Below, piece by piece: positions 7,731 through 15,557 of a DNA stretch of 49,739 bases. The translations under genes and the position numbers were made by a program. The notes beneath the pieces are model-generated. The model searched no databases. It had not been told where the DNA came from and saw nothing but the letters and a program-made list of their open reading frames with translations. This DNA is from an uncultured Burkholderiaceae bacterium (lineage in GTDB: Bacteria; Pseudomonadota; Gammaproteobacteria; Burkholderiales; Burkholderiaceae_C). Position 1 is the first letter of the stretch; every line of letters begins with the position of its first letter. The stretch is from positions 1 through 49,739 of the forward strand of contig CALIDR010000126.1 of assembly GCA_938022295.1 (NCBI GenBank), written 5' to 3'.

Positions 7731-9635
7731 TCACCCGCCGGCCGCCGCCACCGGCGCCAGCCGGGCGGCTCCGCGCCCGAAGCGCTCGACGATGGAGCGC
7801 TCGATGCCGGCGGCGTCGAGCCCGAGCATCGCCAGCAGGCGCGCTGGGTCGCCGTGCTCGACGAACGCGTCGGGCAGCCCGAGCGCCAGCACCGGGTGGC
7901 CGAGGCCGGCGGCCTGCAGCGCCTCCATCACCGCCGCGCCGGCGCCGCCGGGCAGGCACCCTTCCTCGACGGTGACGAACGCCTCGTGGGTGCGGGCCAG
8001 CGCCTCGACGAGCTGCGTGTCCAGCGGCTTGACGAAGCGCATGTCGGCCACCGTCGCGCCGAGCCGCTCGGCGGCGGCGAGCGCCGGATGCAGCAGCGTG
8101 CCGAAGGCGAGGATGGCGATGCGCTCGCCCTCGCGCCGCACGAGGCCGCGGCCCCATTCCCACGTCTCGAAGCCGGGGCGCACGGCAGCCCCGACGCCCG
8201 CGCCGCGGGGGTAGCGCACCGCCACCGGCTGGTCGCGGCCGAACGCGGTGCTGAGCGCGCTGCGGCACTCGTCCTCGTCCGACGGCGCGAGCAGCGCCAT
8301 GTTCGGGATGCAGCGCACGTAGGCGATGTCGTAGGCGCCGCAGTGCGTCGGCCCGTCGGCGCCGACGATGCCGGCGCGGTCGAGCGCGAACACGACCGGC
8401 AGGTTCTGCAGCGCGATGTCGTGGATCATCTGGTCGTAGCCGCGCTGCAGGAACGTGCTGTAGATCGCGACCACCGGCTTCAGCCCCTCGCAGGCCAGGC
8501 CGCCGGCGAACGTCACCGCGTGCTGCTCGGCGATGCCGACGTCGAAACAGCGGCGCGGGAAGCGGCGCTGGAACTCGACCATGCCCGAGCCCTCGAGCAT
8601 CGCCGGCGTGATGCCCACCAGCCGCTCGTCGGCGGCGGCCATGTCGCACAGCCACTGGCCGAATACCTGGGTGAACGTCGGCTTGGGCGGCGTGGCCGGC
8701 TTCTGCAGGCCCTGCGCGGGGTCGAACTTGCCCGGGCCGTGGTAGGCGATCGGGTCGGCCTCGGCGAGCTTGTAGCCGTAGCCCTTCTTCGTGATCACGT
8801 GCAGGAACTGCGGGCCGGGCTTGCCGCGCAGGTTCTCCAGCGTCGGGATCAGCGCGTCGAGGTCGTGGCCGTCGATCGGGCCGACGTAGTTGAAGCCGAA
8901 CTCCTCGAAGATCGTGCCCGGCACGACCATGCCCTTGGCGTGCTCCTCGAGCCGGCGCGCGAGCTCGAGCAGCGGCGGCGCGTTCTTCAGCACCTGCTTG
9001 GCGCCCTCGCGCGCGGCGCTGTAGAACTTGCCGCTGATCAGGCGCGCCAGGTACTTGTTCAGCGCCCCCACCGGCGGGCTGATCGACATGTCGTTGTCGT
9101 TGAGCACGACGAGCAGGTTCGCCGGCGCGCCGGCGTGCGGCACGCCGGCGTTGTTCAGCGCCTCGAACGCCATGCCGGCGCTCATCGCGCCGTCGCCGAT
9201 CACGGCGACGACCTTGCGCGCCTCGCCCTTGAGCTGCGAGGCGATCGCCATGCCGAGCGCGGCCGAGATCGACGTCGAGCTGTGCGCGGTGCCGAAAGTG
9301 TCGTACTCGCTCTCGTCGCGACGCGGGAAGCCGCTCAGCCCGCCGAGCTGGCGCAGCGTGGCCATGCGGTCGCGCCGGCCGGTGAGGATCTTGTGCGGGT
9401 ACGTCTGGTGTCCGACGTCCCACACGATGCGGTCGTGGGGCGTGTGGTAGACGGTGTGCAGCGCGATCGTGAGCTCCACCGTCCCGAGGTTGCTCGACAG
9501 GTGGCCGCCGGTCTTGCTGACGCTGTGCAGCAGGAAGCTGCGCAGCTCGTTGGCGAGCGTGGCGAGCTGGTCGCGCGACAGCCGCCGCAGGTCGGCCGGG
9601 CTGTCGATGGCGTTGAGCAGCGGGTAGGCGGTCAT
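7731..9635 (-). CDS. dxs: 1-deoxy-D-xylulose-5-phosphate synthase
   Basis: Dxs joins pyruvate and glyceraldehyde 3-phosphate, with thiamine diphosphate, to start the MEP isoprenoid pathway. The 634-residue length is normal. Visible motifs are TGGHLSSNLG, GHQTYPHKILTGR, the TPP-binding GDGAMSAGMAFEALNN, and DRAGIVGADGPTHCG in the transketolase domain. The ATG at 9635 gives MTAYPLLNAIDSPADLRRL, the usual N-terminus. An in-frame ATG at 9737 would add 34 low-complexity residues and is less likely. The gene lies downstream of ispA in the same direction with a gap of ~100 bases, so both precursor supply and prenyl chain elongation are encoded in one stretch. Confidence 0.97.
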   Translation of the reverse strand: MTAYPLLNAIDSPADLRRLSRDQLATLANELRSFLLHSVSKTGGHLSSNLGTVELTIALHTVYHTPHDRIVWDVGHQTYPHKILTGRRDRMATLRQLGGLSGFPRRDESEYDTFGTAHSSTSISAALGMAIASQLKGEARKVVAVIGDGAMSAGMAFEALNNAGVPHAGAPANLLVVLNDNDMSISPPVGALNKYLARLISGKFYSAAREGAKQVLKNAPPLLELARRLEEHAKGMVVPGTIFEEFGFNYVGPIDGHDLDALIPTLENLRGKPGPQFLHVITKKGYGYKLAEADPIAYHGPGKFDPAQGLQKPATPPKPTFTQVFGQWLCDMAAADERLVGITPAMLEGSGMVEFQRRFPRRCFDVGIAEQHAVTFAGGLACEGLKPVVAIYSTFLQRGYDQMIHDIALQNLPVVFALDRAGIVGADGPTHCGAYDIAYVRCIPNMALLAPSDEDECRSALSTAFGRDQPVAVRYPRGAGVGAAVRPGFETWEWGRGLVRREGERIAILAFGTLLHPALAAAERLGATVADMRFVKPLDTQLVEALARTHEAFVTVEEGCLPGGAGAAVMEALQAAGLGHPVLALGLPDAFVEHGDPARLLAMLGLDAAGIERSIVERFGRGAARLAPVAAAGG

Positions 9636-9738
9636 GGCAGGCAGATCCGGGGAAGAGGCCTCGCCGCGCCGCGGCGGCGAGCCGGTGGACAGGGCCGCGA
9701 CACCGCCCGTGGTGGCGATCGAGAAGGCATCGGTCATC

Positions 9739-10644
9739 TCAATGGTGCCGCGCGACGATCAGGCCGGCGAGGTCGTGCAGCCGCCCGGTGTGCGCGAGGC
9801 CGCTGCGCCCGAGCGCGGCGAGCGCCTCGGCGTGCAGCGCCTGCGCGCGCTCGCGTGCGGCCGCCAGCCCGAGCACGGTGACGTAGGTCGGCTTGTGGGC
9901 GTCGGCGTCCTTGCCCGCCGTCTTGCCGAGCGCCTGCGACGGCTGCGTCGCGTCGAGCACGTCGTCGACGACCTGGAACGCGAGCCCGATCGCCTCGCCG
10001 TAGGCGGCCAGCGCCTGCCACGCCGCGGCGTCGACGGCGCCGCACGCCGCGCCCATCAGCACGCTCGCCTGCAGCAGGGCGCCGGTCTTGCGGCGGTGCA
10101 TCTCGCGCAGCGCGCCCTCGTCGAGCGCGTGGCCGACGTGCGCGAGGTCGATCGCCTGGCCGCCGGCCATGCCGGCGTGGCCGGCCGCGCGGGCGAGCAG
10201 GCCGCACAGCCGCGCCTGCAGCGGCGGCGGCAGCGCCGGGTCATCGTCGGGCGTCAGCACCTCGAACGCCAGCGCCTGCATCGCGTCGCCGGCGAGCATC
10301 GCCTGCGCCTGGCCGAAGCGCACGTGCACCGTCGGCTTGCCGCGGCGCAGCACGTCGTTGTCCATGCACGGCATGTCATCGTGCACCAGCGAGTAGGCGT
10401 GGATCAGCTCGACGGCCACCGCCGCGCGCAGCGCCGCCGCGCGGGCGCCCGCCACCGCCTCGGCGGCGGCGAGCACGAGCAGCGGCCGCACGCGCTTGCC
10501 GCCGTCGAGCACGGCGTAGCGCATCGCCTCGCCGAGCCCGGCCGGCGCGTCGGCCGGCACCCAGCGCCCGAGCGCGGCCTCGACCTCGCCGAGCGCGCGG
10601 TGCATCCAGCCGGCGAACGCGTCGCCCGTCAGTTCGGCGCCCAT
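9739..10644 (-). CDS. ispA: (2E,6E)-farnesyl diphosphate synthase
   Basis: IspA condenses dimethylallyl diphosphate with two isopentenyl diphosphates to farnesyl diphosphate, the precursor of quinone side chains and undecaprenol. The 301 residues contain GGKRVRPLL, the first aspartate-rich motif in LVHDDMPCMDND with the two-residue insertion typical of bacterial FPP synthases, and the second motif QVVDDVLD. KDADAHKPTYV is the conserved C-terminal region. Its start overlaps the end of xseB by 16 bases, the standard xseB-ispA arrangement in proteobacteria, with dxs following. Confidence 0.96.
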   Translation of the reverse strand: MGAELTGDAFAGWMHRALGEVEAALGRWVPADAPAGLGEAMRYAVLDGGKRVRPLLVLAAAEAVAGARAAALRAAVAVELIHAYSLVHDDMPCMDNDVLRRGKPTVHVRFGQAQAMLAGDAMQALAFEVLTPDDDPALPPPLQARLCGLLARAAGHAGMAGGQAIDLAHVGHALDEGALREMHRRKTGALLQASVLMGAACGAVDAAAWQALAAYGEAIGLAFQVVDDVLDATQPSQALGKTAGKDADAHKPTYVTVLGLAAARERAQALHAEALAALGRSGLAHTGRLHDLAGLIVARHH

Positions 10645-10871
10645 GGCTTGAGCTGCCCGTCCTCGAGCACCTTGACCTGCGCCTCGACGGCCTGCAGCCG
10701 CTCGCGGCAGAACGTCAGCAGCTCGGCACCGCGGCGGTAGCTCTCGAGCAGGCGGTCCAGGGGCATCTGGCCGCCCTCCATCGCCTGCACGAGCTGTTCG
10801 AGCTCGGCCAGCGCCTGCTCGTAGGTCGCCGGTGCAGCGGCAGCAGGTGCGGGGGCGGGAGCGCGCGGCAT
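10629..10871 (-). CDS. xseB: Exodeoxyribonuclease VII small subunit
   Basis: An 80-residue protein with an Ala/Pro-rich N-terminal tail and the XseB core TYEQALAELEQLVQAMEGG...PLDRLLESYRRGAEL, readable as YEQALAELEQLV and LESYRRGAEL. It partners XseA, which is not in this window, in degrading single-stranded DNA to short oligonucleotides. As the first gene of the xseB-ispA-dxs unit it overlaps ispA. A -10-like TACAAT lies 27 bases upstream. Confidence 0.93.
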   Translation of the reverse strand: MPRAPAPAPAAAAPATYEQALAELEQLVQAMEGGQMPLDRLLESYRRGAELLTFCRERLQAVEAQVKVLEDGQLKPWAPN

Positions 10872-10897
10872 TTCGGGTTGTGAAATGTGACCGTCCG

Positions 10898-10903
10898 ATT
10901 GTA
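10898..10903 (-). promoter_or_regulatory. Probable -10 hexamer of xseB-ispA-dxs
   Basis: TACAAT on the minus strand, 26 bases before the xseB ATG, in the only AT-rich stretch of the intergenic region. No clear -35 at 17-base spacing. Confidence 0.4.
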
Positions 10904-11030
10904 GACACCGCCCCCGTGTCGGCGGCCAGCCCCCGCCCGCGGCGGCCCGGGGTCACGCCGCCCGTGACGGGGGTCGCGCCCGGCAATGAGCCGCCATCGC
11001 CGGGCGCGCCCGCCGGTCACCCCCGCTGGC

Positions 11031-11036
11031 TACAAT
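11031..11036 (+). promoter_or_regulatory. Probable -10 hexamer upstream of the Rieske oxygenase gene
   Basis: TACAAT about 110 bases before the oxygenase start, giving a long leader of ~105 bases. The rest of 10904-11147 is GC-rich, with one short hairpin (GTCACG, 5 bases, CGTGAC near 10951), and shows no ORF. A TTGACA at 11117-11122 has no matching -10 at the right distance. Confidence 0.35.
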
Positions 11037-11147
11037 CCCGCGCCCCGCGATGCCGTGCGTCCCGGGATCGGTACCGCCGCCCGGGTCGAGCTCTCGGGTT
11101 CGCGCCGGCGGCCGGGTTGACATCGGTTTTTGGAGATCCTGGGGATC

Positions 11148-12269
11148 ATGTCCAACCTGAGCATTGCGCGCGGGGCGCTCGAACGCAGCCGCTCGCAGCT
11201 TTCCGTCTCGACCTACTTCGACGAGGATCTGTACCGCCGCGAGCAGGCGCTGATCTTCGCGCGCGCGCCGCGCTACGTCGGCCACGAGCTGTCGGTGCCC
11301 GAGGTCGGCGACTACCACGCGCTGGCGCACGAGGGCGAGGGGCGCGCGCTGGTGCGCACCGCCGCCGGCGTGGAGCTGATCTCCAACGTCTGCCGCCACC
11401 GCCAGGCGGTGATGCTGCGCGGGCGCGGCCACACGCAGACGAACATCGTCTGCCCGCTGCACCGCTGGACGTACGACCTGCAGGGCCGGCTCGTCGGCGC
11501 GCCGCACTTCGACCACGACCCCTGCCTGGACCTGCGCCGCTACCCGACGCGGAGCTGGAACGGCCTCGTGTTCGAGGACAACGGGCGTGACGTCGCCGCC
11601 GAGCTCGCCCACCTGGGCCCGCGCGCCGAGCTCGACTTCACCGGCTACGTGCTCGACAAGGTGCACGTGCACGAGTGCGACTACAACTGGAAGACGTTCA
11701 TCGAGGTCTACCTCGAGGACTATCACGTCGGCCCGTTCCACCCCGGGCTCGGCCGCTTCGTGACCTGCGACGACCTGCGCTGGGAGTTCGGCCCCCACCA
11801 CAGCGTGCAGACGGTGGGCATCCACCAGGCGCTGGCGCGCCCCGGCTCCGACGTCTACCGCCGCTGGCACGACCAGGTGCTGCGCGTGGGCGACGGCACG
11901 CTGCCGCCGCACGGCGCGATCTGGCTGACCTACTACCCGACGCTGATGGTCGAGTGGTACCCGCACGTGCTCGTCGTCTCGACGCTGCACCCGAAGGGCC
12001 CGCGCAAGACGGTCAACCTCGTCGAGTTCTACTACCCCGAGGAGATCGCCGCCTTCGAGCGCGAGTTCGTCGAGGCCGAGCAGGCGGCCTACATGGAGAC
12101 CTGCGTCGAGGACGACGAGATCGCGCTGCGCATGGACGCCGGGCGGCTGGCGCTGTACGAGCGCGGCGACGACGAGTTCGGCCCCTACCAGAGCCCGATG
12201 GAAGACGGCATGCAGCACTTCCACGAGTGGTACCGGGCGCAGATGGGCATGGACCGGGTGCGCGCCTGA
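11148..12269 (+). CDS. Rieske-type ring-hydroxylating oxygenase alpha subunit-like protein
   Basis: A 373-residue non-heme iron oxygenase. The Rieske [2Fe-2S] ligands follow C-x-H-x17-C-x2-H (CRHRQAV, then CPLHRWTY). The catalytic domain (SRPBCC fold) has the mononuclear iron histidines in EDYHVGPFHP, an H-x4-H pair. The substrate is unknown. No ferredoxin, reductase or beta subunit is encoded nearby, so electrons must come from elsewhere. The ATG at 11148 was chosen over 11130 because MSNLSIARG gives a normal N-terminus. It is followed at once by a DMT-family transporter, which may move the substrate or product. Confidence 0.86.
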   Translation: MSNLSIARGALERSRSQLSVSTYFDEDLYRREQALIFARAPRYVGHELSVPEVGDYHALAHEGEGRALVRTAAGVELISNVCRHRQAVMLRGRGHTQTNIVCPLHRWTYDLQGRLVGAPHFDHDPCLDLRRYPTRSWNGLVFEDNGRDVAAELAHLGPRAELDFTGYVLDKVHVHECDYNWKTFIEVYLEDYHVGPFHPGLGRFVTCDDLRWEFGPHHSVQTVGIHQALARPGSDVYRRWHDQVLRVGDGTLPPHGAIWLTYYPTLMVEWYPHVLVVSTLHPKGPRKTVNLVEFYYPEEIAAFEREFVEAEQAAYMETCVEDDEIALRMDAGRLALYERGDDEFGPYQSPMEDGMQHFHEWYRAQMGMDRVRA

Positions 12270-12328
12270 GCGCGCTGCCGCCGCTGCCCACGGCGGCGAG
12301 GCTGCGCGCCGTCGGCGCGCCGTGGCTG

Positions 12329-13201
12329 ATGGTCGCGTCGTCGCTGCTGTTCGCGACGATGGGCGTGTGCGTCAAGCTCGCCTCGGCGCACTACCACGCC
12401 GGCGAGATCGTGTTCTACCGCGGCATCGTCGGCGCCGTCTTCGTCGCCACCCTCGTGCACCTGCGCGGCGGCACGCTGCGCACCGCGGTGCCGGCGATGC
12501 ACTTCTGGCGCAGCGCGGTGGGCGTCGCCTCGCTGGTGCTGTGGTTCTACGCGATCGGCGGCCTTCCGCTGGCCACCGCGATGACGCTGAACTACATGTC
12601 GTCGGTGTGGATGGCGCTGTTCCTGATCGGCGGTGCGGTGATGCTCGGCTCGGCGCGGGTCGACGGCCGGCTGGTGGCCGCCGTGCTGATGGGCTTCGCC
12701 GGGGTCGCGCTCGTGCTGCGGCCGACGATCGACGACCGCCAGCTCTGGCACGGCCTGGCCGGGCTGGTGTCGGGCATGTTCGCCGCGCTGGCGTACCTGC
12801 AGGTCACCGCGCTCGGCCGCGCCGGCGAGCCCGAGACGCGCATCGTCTTCTACTTCTCGCTCGGCGGCGTCGTCGCCGGCGCGGCGACGATGGGCTGGAC
12901 CGGCGCCAGCGGCCACGCGCCGGCGGGGCTGGCGCTGCTGCTGGCGATCGGCCTGCTCGCCACCGTGGCGCAGATGCTGATGACGCGCGCCTACGCGATC
13001 GGGCGCACGCTGCCCAACGCCTCGCTGCAGTACCTCGGCATCGCGTTCGCGTTCGTCTACGGTGTGCTGCTGTTCGGCGACCCGGTCACGCTGTCGGCGA
13101 TCGGGGGCATGATCCTGATCGTCGCCGCCGGGCTCGCCGCCACGCTGTTGCGGGTGCGCAGCACGCCGGCCGATGCGCAACGCCCCGCCGCCGAGTCCTG
13201 A
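12329..13201 (+). CDS. DMT (EamA) family transporter
   Basis: An integral membrane protein of about 290 residues with ten predicted TM segments in two EamA repeats, as in drug/metabolite exporters. Family signatures are SSLLFATMGVCVKLAS in TM1, EIVFYRG after it, and ASLQYLGIAFAFVYGVLLFGD in the second repeat (readable as QYLGIAFAF and VLLFGD). ATG 12329 is the first ATG in the conserved region, but it trims the beginning of TM1. The frame continues upstream past a CTG at 12266 that overlaps the oxygenase stop, so translation may really begin there by coupling. Substrate unknown. Confidence 0.85.
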   Translation: MVASSLLFATMGVCVKLASAHYHAGEIVFYRGIVGAVFVATLVHLRGGTLRTAVPAMHFWRSAVGVASLVLWFYAIGGLPLATAMTLNYMSSVWMALFLIGGAVMLGSARVDGRLVAAVLMGFAGVALVLRPTIDDRQLWHGLAGLVSGMFAALAYLQVTALGRAGEPETRIVFYFSLGGVVAGAATMGWTGASGHAPAGLALLLAIGLLATVAQMLMTRAYAIGRTLPNASLQYLGIAFAFVYGVLLFGDPVTLSAIGGMILIVAAGLAATLLRVRSTPADAQRPAAES

Positions 13202-13226
13202 CCCTCGCCCCGCCTCCCATCCCGCC

Positions 13227-14084
13227 ATGGTCCTGCGCACGCTGATCTCCGCCGCCGCCCTCGCCGAGCTGCTGCGCGGCCCCGAGCCCCCCGTGCTGCT
13301 CGACTGCCGGTTCGACCTCTTCGACCCCGCCGCCGGCGAGCGCGCGTACGCCGCCGGCCACCTGCCGGGCGCACGCTACCTGCACCTCGATCGCGATCTG
13401 TCGGGGCCGCGCCACGGCGCCGACGGCCGGTTCCGCGGCCGCCACCCGCTGCCCGAGCGCGCCGCATGGGCCGCCGCCGCGGGGCGGCTCGGCATCGCGC
13501 CGGGGGTGCCCGTCGTCGCCTACGACGCCCAGGGCGGCCCGTACGCGGCACGGGCGTGGTGGCTGCTGCGCTGGCTCGGCCACGCCGAGGTGGCCGTGCT
13601 CGACGGCGGCGTCGACGCCTGGCTCGCCGCGGGCGGCACGCTCGTCGCCGAAGCGCCGGCGCCGGCGGCCCGCGGCCCCTACCCGGCGGGCGAGGCGGCG
13701 ATGCCGACGATCGATGCCGACGCGCTGCTCGCAGCGCTGGGCCGCGTGCGCGTGCTCGACGCTCGCGCGGCGCCGCGGTTTCGCGGCGAGGTCGAGCCGC
13801 TGGACGCCGCCGCCGGCCACGTCCCCGGGGCGCTGAACCGCTGCTTCCAGGACAACCTGCAGCCCGACGGCCGCTTCAAGAGCGCGGCGCAGCTGCACGC
13901 CGAACTGGCGCCGCTCGTGGCCGGCGTCGACCCGGCCGACGTCGTGCAGCAGTGCGGATCGGGCGTCACCGCGTGCCACAACCTGCTCGCGCTCGAGCAC
14001 GCCGGGCTCGGCACCACGGTGCTGTACCCCGGCTCGTGGAGCGAGTGGTCGGCCGACCCGTCGCGGCCGGTGGCGGTGGGCTGA
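13227..14084 (+). CDS. sseA: Sulfurtransferase, 3-mercaptopyruvate type
   Basis: A 285-residue tandem rhodanese protein. The N-terminal inactive repeat has LLDCRFDL and GHLPGARYLHLDRDL. The C-terminal catalytic repeat has LDARAAPRFRGEVEPLD, GHVPGALN and the active loop CGSGVTAC with nucleophile C243. CGSGVT loops are typical of mercaptopyruvate sulfurtransferases, while rhodaneses usually have CRKGVT, so transfer of sulfur from 3-mercaptopyruvate to a thiol acceptor is the more likely activity. The ATG at 13227 gives a normal N-terminus; the frame upstream overlaps the transporter gene. The symbol rests on motif resemblance. Confidence 0.85.
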   Translation: MVLRTLISAAALAELLRGPEPPVLLDCRFDLFDPAAGERAYAAGHLPGARYLHLDRDLSGPRHGADGRFRGRHPLPERAAWAAAAGRLGIAPGVPVVAYDAQGGPYAARAWWLLRWLGHAEVAVLDGGVDAWLAAGGTLVAEAPAPAARGPYPAGEAAMPTIDADALLAALGRVRVLDARAAPRFRGEVEPLDAAAGHVPGALNRCFQDNLQPDGRFKSAAQLHAELAPLVAGVDPADVVQQCGSGVTACHNLLALEHAGLGTTVLYPGSWSEWSADPSRPVAVG

Positions 14085-14105
14085 GCGCCGGCGCCCGCCG
14101 CCGCC

Positions 14106-14146
14106 TTGACCTGCCTCAAGACGGCGCCCGCCGCCGGTGCAACACT
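14106..14146 (+). promoter_or_regulatory. FNR/Anr-type box and -10 upstream of universal stress protein gene
   Basis: TTGACCTGCCTCAA (14106-14119) matches the palindromic FNR/Anr/FixK consensus TTGA-N6-TCAA. A -10-like AACACT (14141-14146) follows. The expected start of transcription near 14153 puts the box centre about 41 bases upstream, the class II activator position. This suggests induction of the stress protein under low oxygen. Confidence 0.6.
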
Positions 14147-14184
14147 AGCCGCGTCGATTGCGACGGCCTCCCGAGGAGCACCAC

Positions 14185-14619
14185 ATGTTCAAGCACATCC
14201 TGGTTCCCACCGACGGTTCCGACATCTCGGCCAAGGCCGTCGAGCGGGCGATCGCGCTGGCCAAGCTGTCGGGCGCGACGCTGAGCGCGCTCGCGGTCAA
14301 GGAGCCGTTCCCGTACAGCGCGATCTCCGAGATGCAGCCGACACCGCCGCAGGAGTTCTTCGACGCCCAGGAGCGCATCGCCTCGGCGCGCGTGAAGGCC
14401 GTCGAGCAGGCCGCGAGCGAGGCCGGCGTCACGTGCAAGGGCTACACGGTCGAGGCCACCCACCCGTGGGAGGCGATCTGCGACCACGCGAAGAACCAGA
14501 ACTGCGACCTCATCGTGATGGCCTCGCACGGCCGCCGCGGCGTCGCGGCGCTGCTGCTCGGCAGCGAGACGCAGAAGGTGCTGACGCACACTGCCACCGC
14601 GGTGCTCGTCGTGAAGTGA
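14185..14619 (+). CDS. Universal stress protein, UspA family
   Basis: A 144-residue single-domain Usp protein. It begins MFKHILVPTDGSDISAKAV. The C-terminal nucleotide-binding loop is G-x9-GS within ASHGRRGVAALLLGSET, with Ala in place of the first Gly of the full G-x2-G-x9-G(S/T) pattern. This is the ATP-binding type of Usp fold, although binding is not proven. A strong GAGGAG ribosome site lies 7 bases before the ATG. The gene sits behind an FNR/Anr-type box, in line with oxygen-regulated Usp proteins in Pseudomonas and relatives. Its cellular partner is unknown. Confidence 0.92.
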   Translation: MFKHILVPTDGSDISAKAVERAIALAKLSGATLSALAVKEPFPYSAISEMQPTPPQEFFDAQERIASARVKAVEQAASEAGVTCKGYTVEATHPWEAICDHAKNQNCDLIVMASHGRRGVAALLLGSETQKVLTHTATAVLVVK

Positions 14620-14620
14620 C

Positions 14621-14680
14621 GCCCCGCCGGGGTGAAGGCGGGGCCACGACGCAGGCCGCAGCGGGCGGCGCCCGCCTGCG
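14621..14680. terminator. Two adjacent hairpins between convergent usp and ZIP genes
   Basis: The first hairpin has arms GCCCCGCC (14621-14628) and GGCGGGGC (14637-14644). The second, about 14656-14680, pairs CCGCAGCGGGC with a near-complement containing one bulge. There is no T-run. They fill the gap between two converging genes and may serve as terminators for both. Confidence 0.4.
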
Positions 14681-14689
14681 GTGCGCCGT

Positions 14690-15472
14690 TCAGTGCGCGT
14701 GCAGCGCCGCGGTGGCGCCGTAGACGACGAGCAGCCCGGCCCCGATCCACGCCACCTGCGCGACGAGGTCGCGCGGCGGCAGCCGGCGCTGCATCTGCGG
14801 CATCAGGTCGCCGACGGCGACGTAGACGAAGCTGCTCGACGCGACGACGAGCAGGTACGGGAACAGGTCCTCCCACGGCCCGACGACGAAGTAGCCGACG
14901 ACGCCGCCGGCGACCGCCGCCAGCCCCGACAGCGCGTTGAACAGCAGCGCCTTGGCGCGCGAGAAGCCGGCGTTGAGCAGCACGATGTAGTCGCCCACCT
15001 CCTGCGGGATCTCGTGGGCGACCACCGCCAGCGTCGTCACGACGCCCAGCCGCGCGTCGGTCAGGAACGCGGCGGCGATGATGATGCCGTCGCAGAAGTT
15101 GTGCACGCCGTCGCCGAACAGCACCGCCCAGCCGCCGCGGCCGGCCTGCTCGGCGTCGAAGCCGTGGTGGTGGTGGTGGTGCGGGTCGTCGCCCTCGTGA
15201 TGGTGGCCGTGGCGGTAGACCTCGGCCTTCTCGAGCAGGAAGAAGAACAGCAGCCCGCCGAGCAGGGTCGCGAACAGCGCGTGCGCGCCGGCGTCGCTCT
15301 CGAACGCCTCGGGTAGCAGGTGCAGCATCGCGGTGCCGAGCAGCACGCCGGCCGACAGGCTGACCAGGCTTCGCACGACGCGCGACAGCATCGTCACCGT
15401 CAGCGCGGCGGCGATGGCGACCGAAAGGATGCCGCCCACCAGCGTGGCGGCGACGATGTAGCCGAGCGTCAT
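14690..15472 (-). CDS. ZIP family divalent metal transporter
   Basis: A 260-residue inner-membrane protein that probably imports zinc or another divalent metal. It has about eight TM segments and a His-rich cytoplasmic loop (HGHHHEGDDPHHHHHHGF) between TM3 and TM4. Binuclear metal-site motifs are HNFCDG in TM4 and HEIPQE in TM5, the standard ZIP signatures. The ATG at 15472 gives an N-terminus starting directly in TM1. The frame upstream is only a shadow. No metal-regulator site was recognised in front of it. Confidence 0.93.
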   Translation of the reverse strand: MTLGYIVAATLVGGILSVAIAAALTVTMLSRVVRSLVSLSAGVLLGTAMLHLLPEAFESDAGAHALFATLLGGLLFFFLLEKAEVYRHGHHHEGDDPHHHHHHGFDAEQAGRGGWAVLFGDGVHNFCDGIIIAAAFLTDARLGVVTTLAVVAHEIPQEVGDYIVLLNAGFSRAKALLFNALSGLAAVAGGVVGYFVVGPWEDLFPYLLVVASSSFVYVAVGDLMPQMQRRLPPRDLVAQVAWIGAGLLVVYGATAALHAH

Positions 15473-15557
15473 ACGTGTCCTTCGAGGCGAAGCGCCGCCG
15501 CCGGCGCCGGGCCGGGCGCGGGCGGCGGAGTGCGGGCGTCGCGCGGCCGCGCGTCGG

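Noticed and set aside
9636..9737. Upstream ATG start for dxs at 9737
   Set aside because: The extra 34 residues are Ser/Ala/Gly-rich and unlike the Dxs family; ATG 9635 gives the standard N-terminus.
11117..11122. TTGACA as a -35 of the Rieske gene
   Set aside because: At 16-18 bases downstream there is only TGGGGAT-like sequence, no -10; TACAAT at 11031 is the better candidate promoter element.
15165..15220. GTG trinucleotide run as a tandem repeat
   Set aside because: It is the codon run for the His-rich loop of the ZIP transporter on the minus strand.
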